DNA from: Paenibacillus cellulosilyticus
GTDB lineage: Bacteria; Bacillota; Bacilli; Paenibacillales; Paenibacillaceae
Direction: 5' to 3'
NCBI RefSeq assembly: GCF_003182255.1
Contig: NZ_QGTQ01000027.1
Coordinates: forward strand, 1 to 64,000
DNA: 64,000 bases
Shown here: positions 21,472-29,759 of the stretch, in pieces
How the letters are laid out: every line of letters starts with the position of its first letter
Position numbering within the stretch: position 1 is the first letter of the stretch
Position numbers and translations under genes: made by a program
Notes under the pieces: model-generated
What the model was told of the DNA's origin: nothing
Database searches by the model: none
The model's input: the letters and a program-made list of their open reading frames with translations, nothing else

Positions 21472-22224
21472 ATGCTGTACCGAACCTGCGCCATCATTAT
21501 TCGAAGTATGGATTATGGGGAAGGCAACAAAATAGTAACCCTGCTGACGGAGGGCGGCGGTAAAGCGGGTGTCATCATTCGTGGTGCGAAGAAAGCCCGA
21601 AGCCGTCACGGCTCGCTCGCCCAGCCGTTTACATACGGGGAATTTGTGTATTTCAAAGGAAACAGCGGCGGGCTGGGCACGCTGAATCATGGTGAGATTA
21701 TGGAATCTCACCATTTGCTGCGCGAGCGGCTGGAGCTGGCTGCATACGCCTCGTATGCAGCGGAGCTCACCGACCGAAGCTTGCAGGAGGACGAGTCAGA
21801 TCCGTTCCTGTATGCGCAGTTGAAGGCATGCTTCGAAGCGCTGCAAGCAGACAAAGATCCGCAGATCGTCAGCCACGTGTACGAGATGAAAATTTTGCAG
21901 CGTGCGGGTTACGATCCACAGCTGGATAACTGCGTGTCGTGCGACTCCGAGGACGCGCCATTCATGCTTAGTGTTGGAAGCGGCGGCGTATTGTGCAGAC
22001 GATGCGCACATCGAGATCCGTATGCGATCCGTTTATCCGATGGAACGCTTAAGGTGCTAAGGTTGTTCCGACGTATGGATCTGAGGCGGCTTGGCAGCAT
22101 TGCGCTGAAGCCGGAGACAAAAGAAGAAGTGAAGAAAGCGATGCGCCGTTTGCTTGATGCGCATCTGGGTCTTCAGCTGAAATCGCGAAATTTTCTCGAT
22201 CAATTGGATAAATACGAGATATAA
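21472..22224 (+). CDS. recO: DNA repair protein RecO
   Basis: 250 aa. RecO loads RecA on gapped DNA and anneals strands. N-terminal OB fold, helical body and a four-cysteine zinc site (CVSC near 146-149 and CRRC near 168-171). Confidence 0.95.
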   Translation: MLYRTCAIIIRSMDYGEGNKIVTLLTEGGGKAGVIIRGAKKARSRHGSLAQPFTYGEFVYFKGNSGGLGTLNHGEIMESHHLLRERLELAAYASYAAELTDRSLQEDESDPFLYAQLKACFEALQADKDPQIVSHVYEMKILQRAGYDPQLDNCVSCDSEDAPFMLSVGSGGVLCRRCAHRDPYAIRLSDGTLKVLRLFRRMDLRRLGSIALKPETKEEVKKAMRRLLDAHLGLQLKSRNFLDQLDKYEI

Positions 22225-22250
22225 CGGCACTCATAGGCTAATATGGAAGG

Positions 22251-22285
22251 GATGTTCGGAAATGTCGAACATCTCTTTCTTTTTT
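22251..22285 (+). terminator. Terminator after recO
   Basis: GATGTTCG and CGAACATC pair across a 7-base loop, followed by a T-rich tail. Confidence 0.85.
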
Positions 22286-22320
22286 CGGCGTAAATGAATG
22301 AATTCGATTACATTTGAGGT

Positions 22321-22349
22321 TTGACGGTCTTTCCGCATGCCTTTACAAT
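22321..22349 (+). promoter_or_regulatory. SigA promoter of the MATE gene
   Basis: TTGACG (22321-22326) and TACAAT (22344-22349), spacing 17 bp, lie 30 bp before ATG 22379. The in-frame start at 22337 lies inside this promoter and can be discarded. Confidence 0.75.
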
Positions 22350-22378
22350 TGCGTCAGACAGGAGGGGCGGTTGACCAT

Positions 22379-23794
22379 ATGTTTAGAAAAAATAAAGCTT
22401 CGTCTTCTTCGGAAGAGTCGAAGCTGTCGATCTGGGCGCTGACGTGGCCGATCATGATCGAGATGACGCTCCAATTCATGCTCGGTACAGCAGATACCGT
22501 CATGGTGAGCCGGATTTCGGACGATGCAGTCGCCGTCGTCGGCATTTCCACGCAATTTTTTAATGCCGTAATCGTATTGTTTTCACTCGTTTGCAGCGGG
22601 TCCGGTATTCTCATTGCTCAGAAGTTAGGGGCAAACAAGAAGCTGGAGGCGAGGCAGATCGGCGTGATGTCGGTGGCCATTACAGCGATGATTGGTATCG
22701 TTGTATCCATCCTGCTTGTCAGCTGTACGAATCTGTTCATTAACATGCTGAATGTTCCGACTGAAATTCGTTCGCTGGCACATACGTATATGTCCATTGT
22801 CGGGGGCGGCATGATCATTACGGCGCTCAATCTGTCGTTTAGCACAACCGTCCGCAATACGGGGGATACCCGTTCACCGATGCTCATTGCAGTTGGTATG
22901 AACGTGCTTCATATCGTGCTGAACTACGGATTTATATTCGGAGCGTTCGGATTGCCGAAGTGGGGTCTGTACGGTGTTGCGTTATCGATGATCATTGCTC
23001 GTGCGACAGCAATGCTGTTCCAGCTGCGGCTGTTCCGGCACGCATTCGGTGAACGAATTCAGTTCCGCGAGTTTTTGACGTTTAACCGCAAGCTGCTGAA
23101 GGAAGTCGTCAAGCTAGGCTGGCCGCTCAGCATGAATGGCGCGTCATGGACGTTCTCGCAGCTAACCATCTTTTCATTCATCGCGACGATGGGGGCCGAG
23201 CAGTTGGCTACGCGTACATATCTGAACACCATCGAGTCTTTCGCGTTCCTCTTCGGGATGTCGCTGTCGATGGGCATACAGATTCGTATCAGCTATTTGT
23301 ACGGAGCCGGCCGTTATCGAGAGATGTACTCCGATTCCTATAAGGTGCTTGTGCGAGGAATCGTCATCGTACTTGTGAACACCGGCATTATCCTGTTGTT
23401 CCGTCATCAACTGCTTCAGTTGTTCACCGACGATCAGCGCATCATCGACAGCGCCTTGTCGCTGTTATGGCTCAATCTCATATTGCAGCCGGGCAAAATG
23501 TGGAACATGGCGATTGGACAGTCGCTTAATGCAATTGGCGACAGTCGAAACGTGATGTATTATACCCTACCGATCATGTGGTTCTGCGCGGTTGTTGTCT
23601 CGTATTACCTTGCCGTACCGTTCGAGTATGGGCTCCTCGGTATCTATATCGGGATGATCAGCGACGAGTATGTTCGCGGAACGGTCAGTTTCTTACGCTG
23701 GCGCCATCATAAGAAAACAAAATTCGCATCTGCGTTCCGCTCATCTTCCGCGCAACTTGCGGAGGACGGTTCGACAAAGCCGGTATCGATTTGA
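22379..23794 (+). CDS. MATE-family multidrug/cation antiporter
   Basis: 471 aa with twelve predicted membrane helices and the internal two-fold repeat of the MATE family. It probably exports drugs or metabolites in exchange for H+ or Na+; the substrate cannot be read from sequence. ATG follows AGGAGGGG. The gene lies between recO and glyQS, which are adjacent in Bacillus subtilis, and has its own promoter and upstream terminator. It is an independent insertion in this conserved block. Confidence 0.9.
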   Translation: MFRKNKASSSSEESKLSIWALTWPIMIEMTLQFMLGTADTVMVSRISDDAVAVVGISTQFFNAVIVLFSLVCSGSGILIAQKLGANKKLEARQIGVMSVAITAMIGIVVSILLVSCTNLFINMLNVPTEIRSLAHTYMSIVGGGMIITALNLSFSTTVRNTGDTRSPMLIAVGMNVLHIVLNYGFIFGAFGLPKWGLYGVALSMIIARATAMLFQLRLFRHAFGERIQFREFLTFNRKLLKEVVKLGWPLSMNGASWTFSQLTIFSFIATMGAEQLATRTYLNTIESFAFLFGMSLSMGIQIRISYLYGAGRYREMYSDSYKVLVRGIVIVLVNTGIILLFRHQLLQLFTDDQRIIDSALSLLWLNLILQPGKMWNMAIGQSLNAIGDSRNVMYYTLPIMWFCAVVVSYYLAVPFEYGLLGIYIGMISDEYVRGTVSFLRWRHHKKTKFASAFRSSSAQLAEDGSTKPVSI

Positions 23795-23819
23795 CAATGG
23801 AATGAAAAACGAATACTAT
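23791..23819 (+). promoter_or_regulatory. SigA promoter of the glyQS T-box leader
   Basis: TTGACA (23791-23796) and TACTAT (23814-23819) with a 17-bp spacer. The -35 overlaps the MATE stop codon. Confidence 0.8.
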
Positions 23820-23825
23820 ATTTCA

Positions 23826-24084
23826 AGGCAAGTTGAATAAGGGTACATGTACGATGATGGAGAGAGTAATCGGAATGGATCGGCCGTTAAGCGATTCGGG
23901 GATAGTGAGAGCCCGGACGGATCATTCGATGAAAGGGCGCTCTGGAGTGCATTTTGTTTAAAAGAGGGTAGAAGCGCTGCCGGCTGTGAGCTGGGTGCAG
24001 TGATCTGCCAAGTAGGGTGGAACCGCGGGAGCATGCTCTCGTCCCTACGTCTGATCAATCAGGCGTAGAGGCGGGAGCTTTTTT
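23826..24084 (+). promoter_or_regulatory. T-box leader for glycyl-tRNA synthetase
   Basis: The T-box core AGGGTGGAACCGCGG is at 24014-24028, followed by a terminator whose stem can form when tRNA is charged (about 24037-24078, T run 24079-24084). The UGGA within the core would pair with the UCCA end of uncharged tRNA-Gly (discriminator U), in keeping with the downstream glyQS genes. I could not place the specifier codon with confidence. Confidence 0.88.
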
Positions 24085-24136
24085 GTGTCTACATAGGACC
24101 GGAGCGATGCCTTGAGCTTGAACATTGAATTAGGTA

Positions 24137-24388
24137 GTTCAAAAAGTCGTCTTTTGATCACGAAGCGGATCAGGAAGCCTATTCGACGTCGAAGCTTGCG
24201 TTCACCTTCGGAGTCCGGAGGTTATGCTTCCGATGCAGGTTTCCGCTGGAAACCTTGTACTCATGCAGGTGTTGCCTACACTGCGTTCCTCCGGAAGTTA
24301 TTTGCGATACTTCAAGCGTTACAACCTGCGAGCAAATAACTTCAGTTCTCGCAATTTTCTCGGCGGACGAAAACCCGACTTTTTGAAC
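24137..24388. mobile_element. MITE-like element between T-box and glyQ
   Basis: A 252-bp non-coding element with perfect 13-bp terminal inverted repeats (GTTCAAAAAGTCG at 24137-24149 and its complement at 24376-24388). The interior has several short inverted repeats (for example around TTTCCGCTGGAAA). No target-site duplication is clear. From memory, similar sequences are dispersed in Paenibacillus genomes. It lies in the transcribed leader, between the T-box terminator and the glyQ ribosome site. Confidence 0.75.
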
Positions 24389-24413
24389 CCATACTAAAAA
24401 AGGAGTAGAGCTT

Positions 24414-25298
24414 ATGAAAATGAATTTCCAGAACATGATTCTTACGCTGCAGCAATTCTGGGCAGAGCAAAACTGCATTCTCGTACAGCCGTATGACGTC
24501 GAGAAGGGTGCAGGAACGCTGAACCCAATGACTTTTCTCCGAGTAATCGGTCCAGAGCCTTGGAATGTTGCTTATGTTGAGCCTTCCCGTCGTCCAGCGG
24601 ACGGCCGTTATGGGGAGAACCCGAACCGTCTGTATCAGCATCACCAATTCCAAGTCATCATGAAGCCATCGCCTGACAACATTCAAGAGCTGTACCTGGA
24701 GAGCTTGAAGCGTCTGGGCATCGATCCAGCGCACCACGACATTCGTTTCGTAGAAGACAACTGGGAGCACCCAGGTCTTGGCGCATGGGGCCTTGGCTGG
24801 GAAGTGTGGCTGGACGGCATGGAAATCACGCAGTTCACGTACTTCCAACAAGTCGGCGGCATCGATATGAACCCGATTGCGGTTGAAATTACGTATGGTA
24901 TGGAGCGTCTGGCTTCGTACATTCAAGAGAAAGAAAATGTGTTCGATTTGGAGTGGGTTGGCGATGTGAAATACGGTGACGTCTTCCTGCAGCCAGAGTT
25001 CGAGCATTCCAAATATACGTTTGAGAAGTCTGACACGGCGATGCTGTTCAAACTGTTCAACATGTACGAAGAAGAGTCGAAGAATGCACTCGAGAGCAAT
25101 CTCGTATTCCCGGCCTATGATTATGCGCTCAAATGCTCGCATGCGTTTAACCTGCTTGATGCACGTGGTGCAATCAGCGTGACGGAACGTACGGGCTATA
25201 TCATTCGTGTCCGCAACCTCGCTCGTGCTTGCGCAGCGACGTATCTGGAAGAACGCGAACGTCTCGGATTCCCGCTGCTTAAGAAAGGAGATGCGTAA
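24414..25298 (+). CDS. glyQ: Glycyl-tRNA synthetase alpha subunit
   Basis: 294 aa catalytic subunit of the alpha2beta2 enzyme. It begins [19 protein letters not shown] and includes the conserved [12 protein letters not shown] and [16 protein letters not shown] motifs. AAAAAAGGAG precedes the ATG. It has 2 bp between it and glyS and is controlled by the upstream glycine T-box. Confidence 0.98.
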   Translation: MKMNFQNMILTLQQFWAEQNCILVQPYDVEKGAGTLNPMTFLRVIGPEPWNVAYVEPSRRPADGRYGENPNRLYQHHQFQVIMKPSPDNIQELYLESLKRLGIDPAHHDIRFVEDNWEHPGLGAWGLGWEVWLDGMEITQFTYFQQVGGIDMNPIAVEITYGMERLASYIQEKENVFDLEWVGDVKYGDVFLQPEFEHSKYTFEKSDTAMLFKLFNMYEEESKNALESNLVFPAYDYALKCSHAFNLLDARGAISVTERTGYIIRVRNLARACAATYLEERERLGFPLLKKGDA

Positions 25299-25300
25299 GA

Positions 25301-27382
25301 ATGGCTAAGGATCTATTGTTCGAGATCGGTCTTGAAGAGGTGCCTGCACGCTTCGTACGCGCTGCGGTAAACCAATTGAAAGATAAATTGTCGAAATGGC
25401 TGGACGATTCCCGTATTGCCTATGGCAAAGTAGAAGCTTATGCGACGCCACGCCGTCTGGCCGTACTCGTCAGCGAAGTTGCGGAGAAGCAATCGGACGT
25501 AAACGAGGAAGTAAAGGGCCCATCGCGCAAAATCGCACAAAACGAGCAAGGCGAATGGAGCAAAGCGGCACTCGGCTTCGCACGCAGCCAAGGCATCGAG
25601 CCGGAGCAGCTCTACTTCAAAGAACTGGCTGGCGTTGAATATGTGTACGGCAACAAAAGCAGCGTAGGCGTTGAGACGGCATCGGTGCTGTCGGAAGGTC
25701 TCGTCAGCATCATCTCATCGATGACGTTCCCTAAGAGCATGCGTTGGGGCAGCTATGACCTGAGGTTCGTGCGCCCCATCAAATGGCTGATCGCGTTGTT
25801 CGGCACGGACATCGTTTCACTCGAGATTACAGGTGTTCAGAGCAGCAATGTAACGCGCGGCCACCGTTTCCTCGGTTCCGAGACGACGATTGCGAAGCCA
25901 GCTGATTATGTGGAAGCACTTCGTGCACAACATGTCATTGTTGACATCGCAGAGCGTGAAGCAGAGATCGTTCGTCAGATCGAAGAGCTTGCGAAGGAAA
26001 AAGGATGGGAAATCGCCGTCAAGGAAGATTTGCTCGAAGAGGTTTTGTTCCTCGTCGAGACGCCAAGCGTCTTGTTCGGTACGTTTGATCCTTCATTCCT
26101 GAACATTCCGCAAGAGGTGCTCATCACGTCGATGCGTGAGCATCAGCGTTACTTCCCTGTCCTGGATAAGGAAGGCAAGCTGCTGCCATTCTTCGTAACC
26201 GTGCGTAACGGCGACCGTACATCGCTTGATGTTGTTGCTAAAGGTAACGAGAAAGTGCTTCGTGCTCGTCTGTCCGATGCGAAGTTCTTCTATGCAGAAG
26301 ATCAGAAGCTCGCAATTGCAGACGCACTGGCGAAGCTGGAGACGATCGTTTACCAAGAAGAGCTTGGTACGGTGGCTGACAAAGTACGCCGCATCCGCGC
26401 CATTGCTGACAAGCTTGCATCGCATGTTGGTGCTGACACAACTGCAGCAGCCGACATCAGCCGTGCAGCTGATATCAGCAAGTTCGATCTCGTAACGCAA
26501 ATGGTTGGTGAGTTTCCAGAGCTGCAGGGCATCATGGGAGAAGACTATGCGCGCAAAGCAGGCGAACGCGAAGCGGTTGCGAAAGCAATTAATGAGCATT
26601 ACCAGCCGCGCTTCGCAGGTGACCGTGCGCCGGCAACGCTGCCAGGTGCCATTGTCAGCCTGTCCGACAAAATCGATACGATCGTTGGCTGCTTCTCGAT
26701 TGGTATTATCCCAACGGGCTCGCAAGACCCGTACGCACTGCGCCGTCAAGCAGCTGGTATCGTACAGACTGTACTGTCGCAAAGCCTGCCGCTCGCACTC
26801 GGCGACTTGATCGATATCGCAATCTCGGTTCACGAGCAGCGGGGCTTGAAACGTTCTGCCGCTGACATTCGCAAAGACCTCTATGACTTCTTCGCCCTGC
26901 GCGTGAAGAACGTACTGACGGAGCAAGGCGTACGTTACGACGTGGTTGATGCGGTTATGGCTGCTGGCTTCGACAACCTGAAGCTGACGGTTGAGCGCGC
27001 GGCTGTACTGGCTGCACGTGCGGCTGGTGAAGCGAAGGATGAGTTCAAGCTGGTCGTTGACGCATGGAGCCGTGTGAACAACCTGGCTGCGAAAGCGGAA
27101 ACGTCTGAAGTGAACGAAACGTTGTTCGTGGAAGCATCCGAACGTTCGCTGTACGATGCTTGGAAGTCCGTTCATCCGACGTATACGGAGCAGCTTGCAA
27201 GCGGCAATGTTGCCGGAGCACTGGAGTCGCTCGCATCGCTTAAAGCTCCGATTACGGGCTATTTCGATTCGGTTATGGTTATGGCGGAGCAGGAAGAAGT
27301 TCGTCGCAACCGTCTCGCGACGCTGGCATCGATTTCGGCAGATATCGTGAAGCTGGCTGACGTGAGCAAGCTGGTTTGGTAA
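25301..27382 (+). CDS. glyS: Glycyl-tRNA synthetase beta subunit
   Basis: 693 aa, with the standard start (LLFEIGLEEVPARFV) and a C-terminal anticodon-binding region. It has the HD-like and tRNA-body-binding parts of the family. The gene is translated from a GAAAGGAG site inside the end of glyQ. Confidence 0.98.
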   Translation: MAKDLLFEIGLEEVPARFVRAAVNQLKDKLSKWLDDSRIAYGKVEAYATPRRLAVLVSEVAEKQSDVNEEVKGPSRKIAQNEQGEWSKAALGFARSQGIEPEQLYFKELAGVEYVYGNKSSVGVETASVLSEGLVSIISSMTFPKSMRWGSYDLRFVRPIKWLIALFGTDIVSLEITGVQSSNVTRGHRFLGSETTIAKPADYVEALRAQHVIVDIAEREAEIVRQIEELAKEKGWEIAVKEDLLEEVLFLVETPSVLFGTFDPSFLNIPQEVLITSMREHQRYFPVLDKEGKLLPFFVTVRNGDRTSLDVVAKGNEKVLRARLSDAKFFYAEDQKLAIADALAKLETIVYQEELGTVADKVRRIRAIADKLASHVGADTTAAADISRAADISKFDLVTQMVGEFPELQGIMGEDYARKAGEREAVAKAINEHYQPRFAGDRAPATLPGAIVSLSDKIDTIVGCFSIGIIPTGSQDPYALRRQAAGIVQTVLSQSLPLALGDLIDIAISVHEQRGLKRSAADIRKDLYDFFALRVKNVLTEQGVRYDVVDAVMAAGFDNLKLTVERAAVLAARAAGEAKDEFKLVVDAWSRVNNLAAKAETSEVNETLFVEASERSLYDAWKSVHPTYTEQLASGNVAGALESLASLKAPITGYFDSVMVMAEQEEVRRNRLATLASISADIVKLADVSKLVW

Positions 27383-27418
27383 TAAGCTAAAACCTTTAGC
27401 TGAATCGAACGCTGCGAT

Positions 27419-27538
27419 GGGCAGATCATTCTTCCGATCGCTGTTGTCCTCGGATTGTTCTGATTATATAAATTCAGAATTGGTAACAATCCGAGTGACA
27501 AAGGCGAACGCTGACGCTTCTCCAGAATGATACTGCCC
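27419..27538 (-). repeat. Covarying hairpin repeat, copy B (inverted)
   Basis: Same core as copy A but on the opposite strand. The outer arms (27419-27432 and 27524-27538) pair over 14 bp with one bulged base. Inner arms TTGTC(ac)TCGGATTGTT pair with one bulge, and TCTGA/TCAGA forms the innermost stem. Outer-arm sequence differs from copies A and C, yet pairing is kept. Confidence 0.7.
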
Positions 27539-27764
27539 TCTCCGCTGAAGGTGGCGCTACGCGCTTAACCTATTTTGGGGAGATTGATCGTTCGCGTCGT
27601 TAACTCCGCTCACGGTAATTTAAAGAGTTTATGGAGGGCCTTGGGGTCCTCCATCTCTGCGATTATCTTAACTTGGGAGAAGGTAAATAATACCTTCACG
27701 TCAAAGTAGGTAACGTGCGTCTTAAATACAAAATTGCCTACGTAATATGTTTAAGGTGCACTGA

Positions 27765-27787
27765 TGCAGCGAATGCTGCAATTTTTT
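27765..27787 (+). terminator. Possible terminator of the glyQS transcript
   Basis: A short 6-bp stem TGCAGC/GCTGCA with loop GAAT is followed by A and six T. It lies 380 bp after glyS. No better candidate is seen closer; a T-less hairpin lies at about 27630-27653. Confidence 0.5.
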
Positions 27788-27845
27788 CGTTTTATGTGAT
27801 TTTGGTTAGGACAAGGCGGGTCAATAGACTAAGAAAGCAAAGACA

Positions 27846-28029
27846 CTAACGGATGTAACAGCGCTTATTTGGCTTAAAAAGCAGCTTTTCAAATTCTAAC
27901 GGACGTAGTAGAGCTTATTTGGTCAGAATTCGATTAAACAGAGTAATTTGACCCCAATAGCCTCTCTTGTAACCGTTAGAATATCTATCTGCCTCCCAAA
28001 CGCGAAATAACGTTTGTGTCAACCGTTAG
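27846..28029. repeat. CTAACGG repeats, two direct and two inverted
   Basis: Forward units start at 27846 and 27896 (CTAACGGAYGTARYAG, followed by GCTTATTTGG). Inverted units end at 27979 and 28029 (AACCGTTAG). Both pairs are spaced exactly 50 bp apart. Only the CTAACGG core and a downstream TTATTT-like block are shared by all. The rest of 27383-28353 has no gene. Confidence 0.65.
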
Positions 28030-28143
28030 GCATCTACTAAGTACGTAGAGTTACTTTTGCTTTACGGTTCCGCGAGTCCGAATTGGACGAGCGTTCAATC
28101 ATTAAAAAGGAAAGCAGTTGGCATGAGGCGGTCGTGGAGCGAA

Positions 28144-28263
28144 GGTGTGGAATTGTTCCGTAGAAACGAAGTGTTCGCCTTTGTCTCCGGATTGTTACCT
28201 TTTCTGATCTTATCTAATCAGAACAATCGGGAGACAACAGCGATCGAAGGAACATTCCACACC
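28144..28263 (+). repeat. Covarying hairpin repeat, copy C
   Basis: Outer arms 28144-28159 (GGTGTGGAATTGTTCC) and 28249-28263 pair over 15 bp with one bulge and are unrelated in sequence to the arms of copy A. The core (TTGTCTCCGGATTGTT ... TCTGATCTTATCTAATCAGA ...) is almost identical to copy A. It lies 90 bp upstream of ppsR, in an open frame that runs into ppsR but is not part of the protein. Confidence 0.7.
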
Positions 28264-28353
28264 GGAGCGGGGGTTAGAGCACGAACACACGCACTAATTG
28301 GTACTTCAACTAACCTACCACCCAGCCTCATGCCAAATGCTAAGGAGCTAGGT

Positions 28354-29163
28354 ATGGAACAAAATCTGATCGTTTATGTCGTGTCTGACTCCGCGGGCGA
28401 GACAGGCGAATTCGTTGTCAGAGCAGCTGCGGCGCAATTCCATCCGATTCATGCGGATATTCGCAGAGCTCCCTTTATTCAAGATGTGTCCGCGCTTGAG
28501 CGTGTCGTTCAACGAGCAAAGCAGACGGGCGGCATCATTTTGTTCACACTCGTCATTCCAGAGCTTCGAGAGGCGCTGATCCAGCTTGGTCGTACGCAAG
28601 GTGTTGAATGCATCGACCTGCTTGGTCCGCTTGTCGCAAGCCTGGAACGCCAGACGGGTAAGTCTGCAAGGCAGGAGCCAGGGCTGAATCATGTACTGGA
28701 CGCCGATTATTTTCGCAAGGTGGATGCCGTCGAGTTTGCTGTCAAATATGACGACGCACGTGATACGACGGGCGTACTCAAGGCGGATATCGTTCTAGTC
28801 GGGGTTTCTCGTACTTCGAAGACGCCGCTGTCGATGTACCTGGCTCACAAGAAATATAAAGTTGCCAACGTTCCGCTAGTACCAGAGCTGAAGCCGCCGA
28901 ATGAATTGTTCGAGATTCGCAAGGACAAAATTATTGGTCTTACAATCGGCGTTCCGTACTTGAACATTATCCGCAAGGAACGGCTCAAGGCACTGGGCCT
29001 TCCGGATAGTGCGGCATACGCAGCGACTTCTCGAATTGAACAGGAGCTGGCCTATGCCGAAAGTATTATGAAGAAGCTGGATTGTACGATTATCGACGTA
29101 TCTTTCCGCGCGGTGGAAGAGACTGCAAGCCTAATTATGGAACGGATTCGTCTTCAGAGTTAG
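28354..29163 (+). CDS. ppsR: Pyruvate, phosphate dikinase regulatory protein-like (PPSR)
   Basis: 269 aa, the usual family length. ATG 28354 follows AAGGAG. The frame is open further upstream, but that stretch contains a repeat and is not conserved coding sequence. Family members are bifunctional ADP-dependent kinase/phosphorylases acting on PPDK or PEP synthase. The P-loop-like GVSRTSKTPLS lies near residue 150. The Bacillus homologue YqfL acts in the CcpN pathway; ccpN is not next to it here. Confidence 0.93.
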   Translation: MEQNLIVYVVSDSAGETGEFVVRAAAAQFHPIHADIRRAPFIQDVSALERVVQRAKQTGGIILFTLVIPELREALIQLGRTQGVECIDLLGPLVASLERQTGKSARQEPGLNHVLDADYFRKVDAVEFAVKYDDARDTTGVLKADIVLVGVSRTSKTPLSMYLAHKKYKVANVPLVPELKPPNELFEIRKDKIIGLTIGVPYLNIIRKERLKALGLPDSAAYAATSRIEQELAYAESIMKKLDCTIIDVSFRAVEETASLIMERIRLQS

Positions 29164-29240
29164 GTTTGAGCAGGATTTTAATAAGCGATGCCGTATATAA
29201 TAGTACGGTATTTCATTAACTATGAATGGTGATGTTAGCT

Positions 29241-29729
29241 ATGCAGCCCCAAATGCAATCCGCTGCACAGGAAAGAGTGATCCTCGTCGACGCCGATGCT
29301 TGTCCGGTCAAACGTGAAATTGCTCTCGTTGCAGAGCAATTTAAGGTTCCCGTCATTATGGTATCGTCCTACGACCATTGGCTTGAGCCGTCAGCGGGCG
29401 TTCAGGTGATTCAAGTTGACCGCGGGAACGATTCGGTCGATTTGTACATCGTCAATCTTGTGAAGCGGGGGCACATTGTCGTCACACAGGATTTGGGGTT
29501 GTCATCGCTTGTGCTTGCGAAGGGCGGTCTAGTGCTTTCTAACCGAGGGGAAGAAATCGTCGAGGAGCAAATCGGTTACTTGCTGGAGCGTCGTCACGAA
29601 TCGGCACGAAGACGCCGAGCCGGAGGCAGGACGAAGGGGCCAAAGGCATTGACCGACGAGGATCGGATTCGGTTTCAGCAAAAACTGACAAAACTTTTGA
29701 GCCCACGGCAGGAGTTTAGTCAGCCTTAG
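29241..29729 (+). CDS. yqxD: UPF0178 protein (YaiI/YqxD)
   Basis: 162 aa from ATG 29241; the frame opens at 29226 but the ribosome site fits the later ATG. It starts the classic motif VDADACPVKREI and contains VTQDLGLSSLVLAKG, as in the PIN-like UPF0178 family. Function unknown. It heads the dnaG-sigA operon, as in Bacillus. Confidence 0.93.
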   Translation: MQPQMQSAAQERVILVDADACPVKREIALVAEQFKVPVIMVSSYDHWLEPSAGVQVIQVDRGNDSVDLYIVNLVKRGHIVVTQDLGLSSLVLAKGGLVLSNRGEEIVEEQIGYLLERRHESARRRRAGGRTKGPKALTDEDRIRFQQKLTKLLSPRQEFSQP

Positions 29730-29759
29730 CGAATAGTAATTAGGTGCAAGAGGATAAGG

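Noticed and set aside
27419-27538. Terminator of glyS
   Set aside because: The hairpin is large and lacks a T run; it is a member of the repeat family.
28057-28353. Upstream extension of the ppsR frame
   Set aside because: It runs through the hairpin repeat copy C, adds a sequence unlike the family, and the AAGGAG ribosome site fits ATG 28354.
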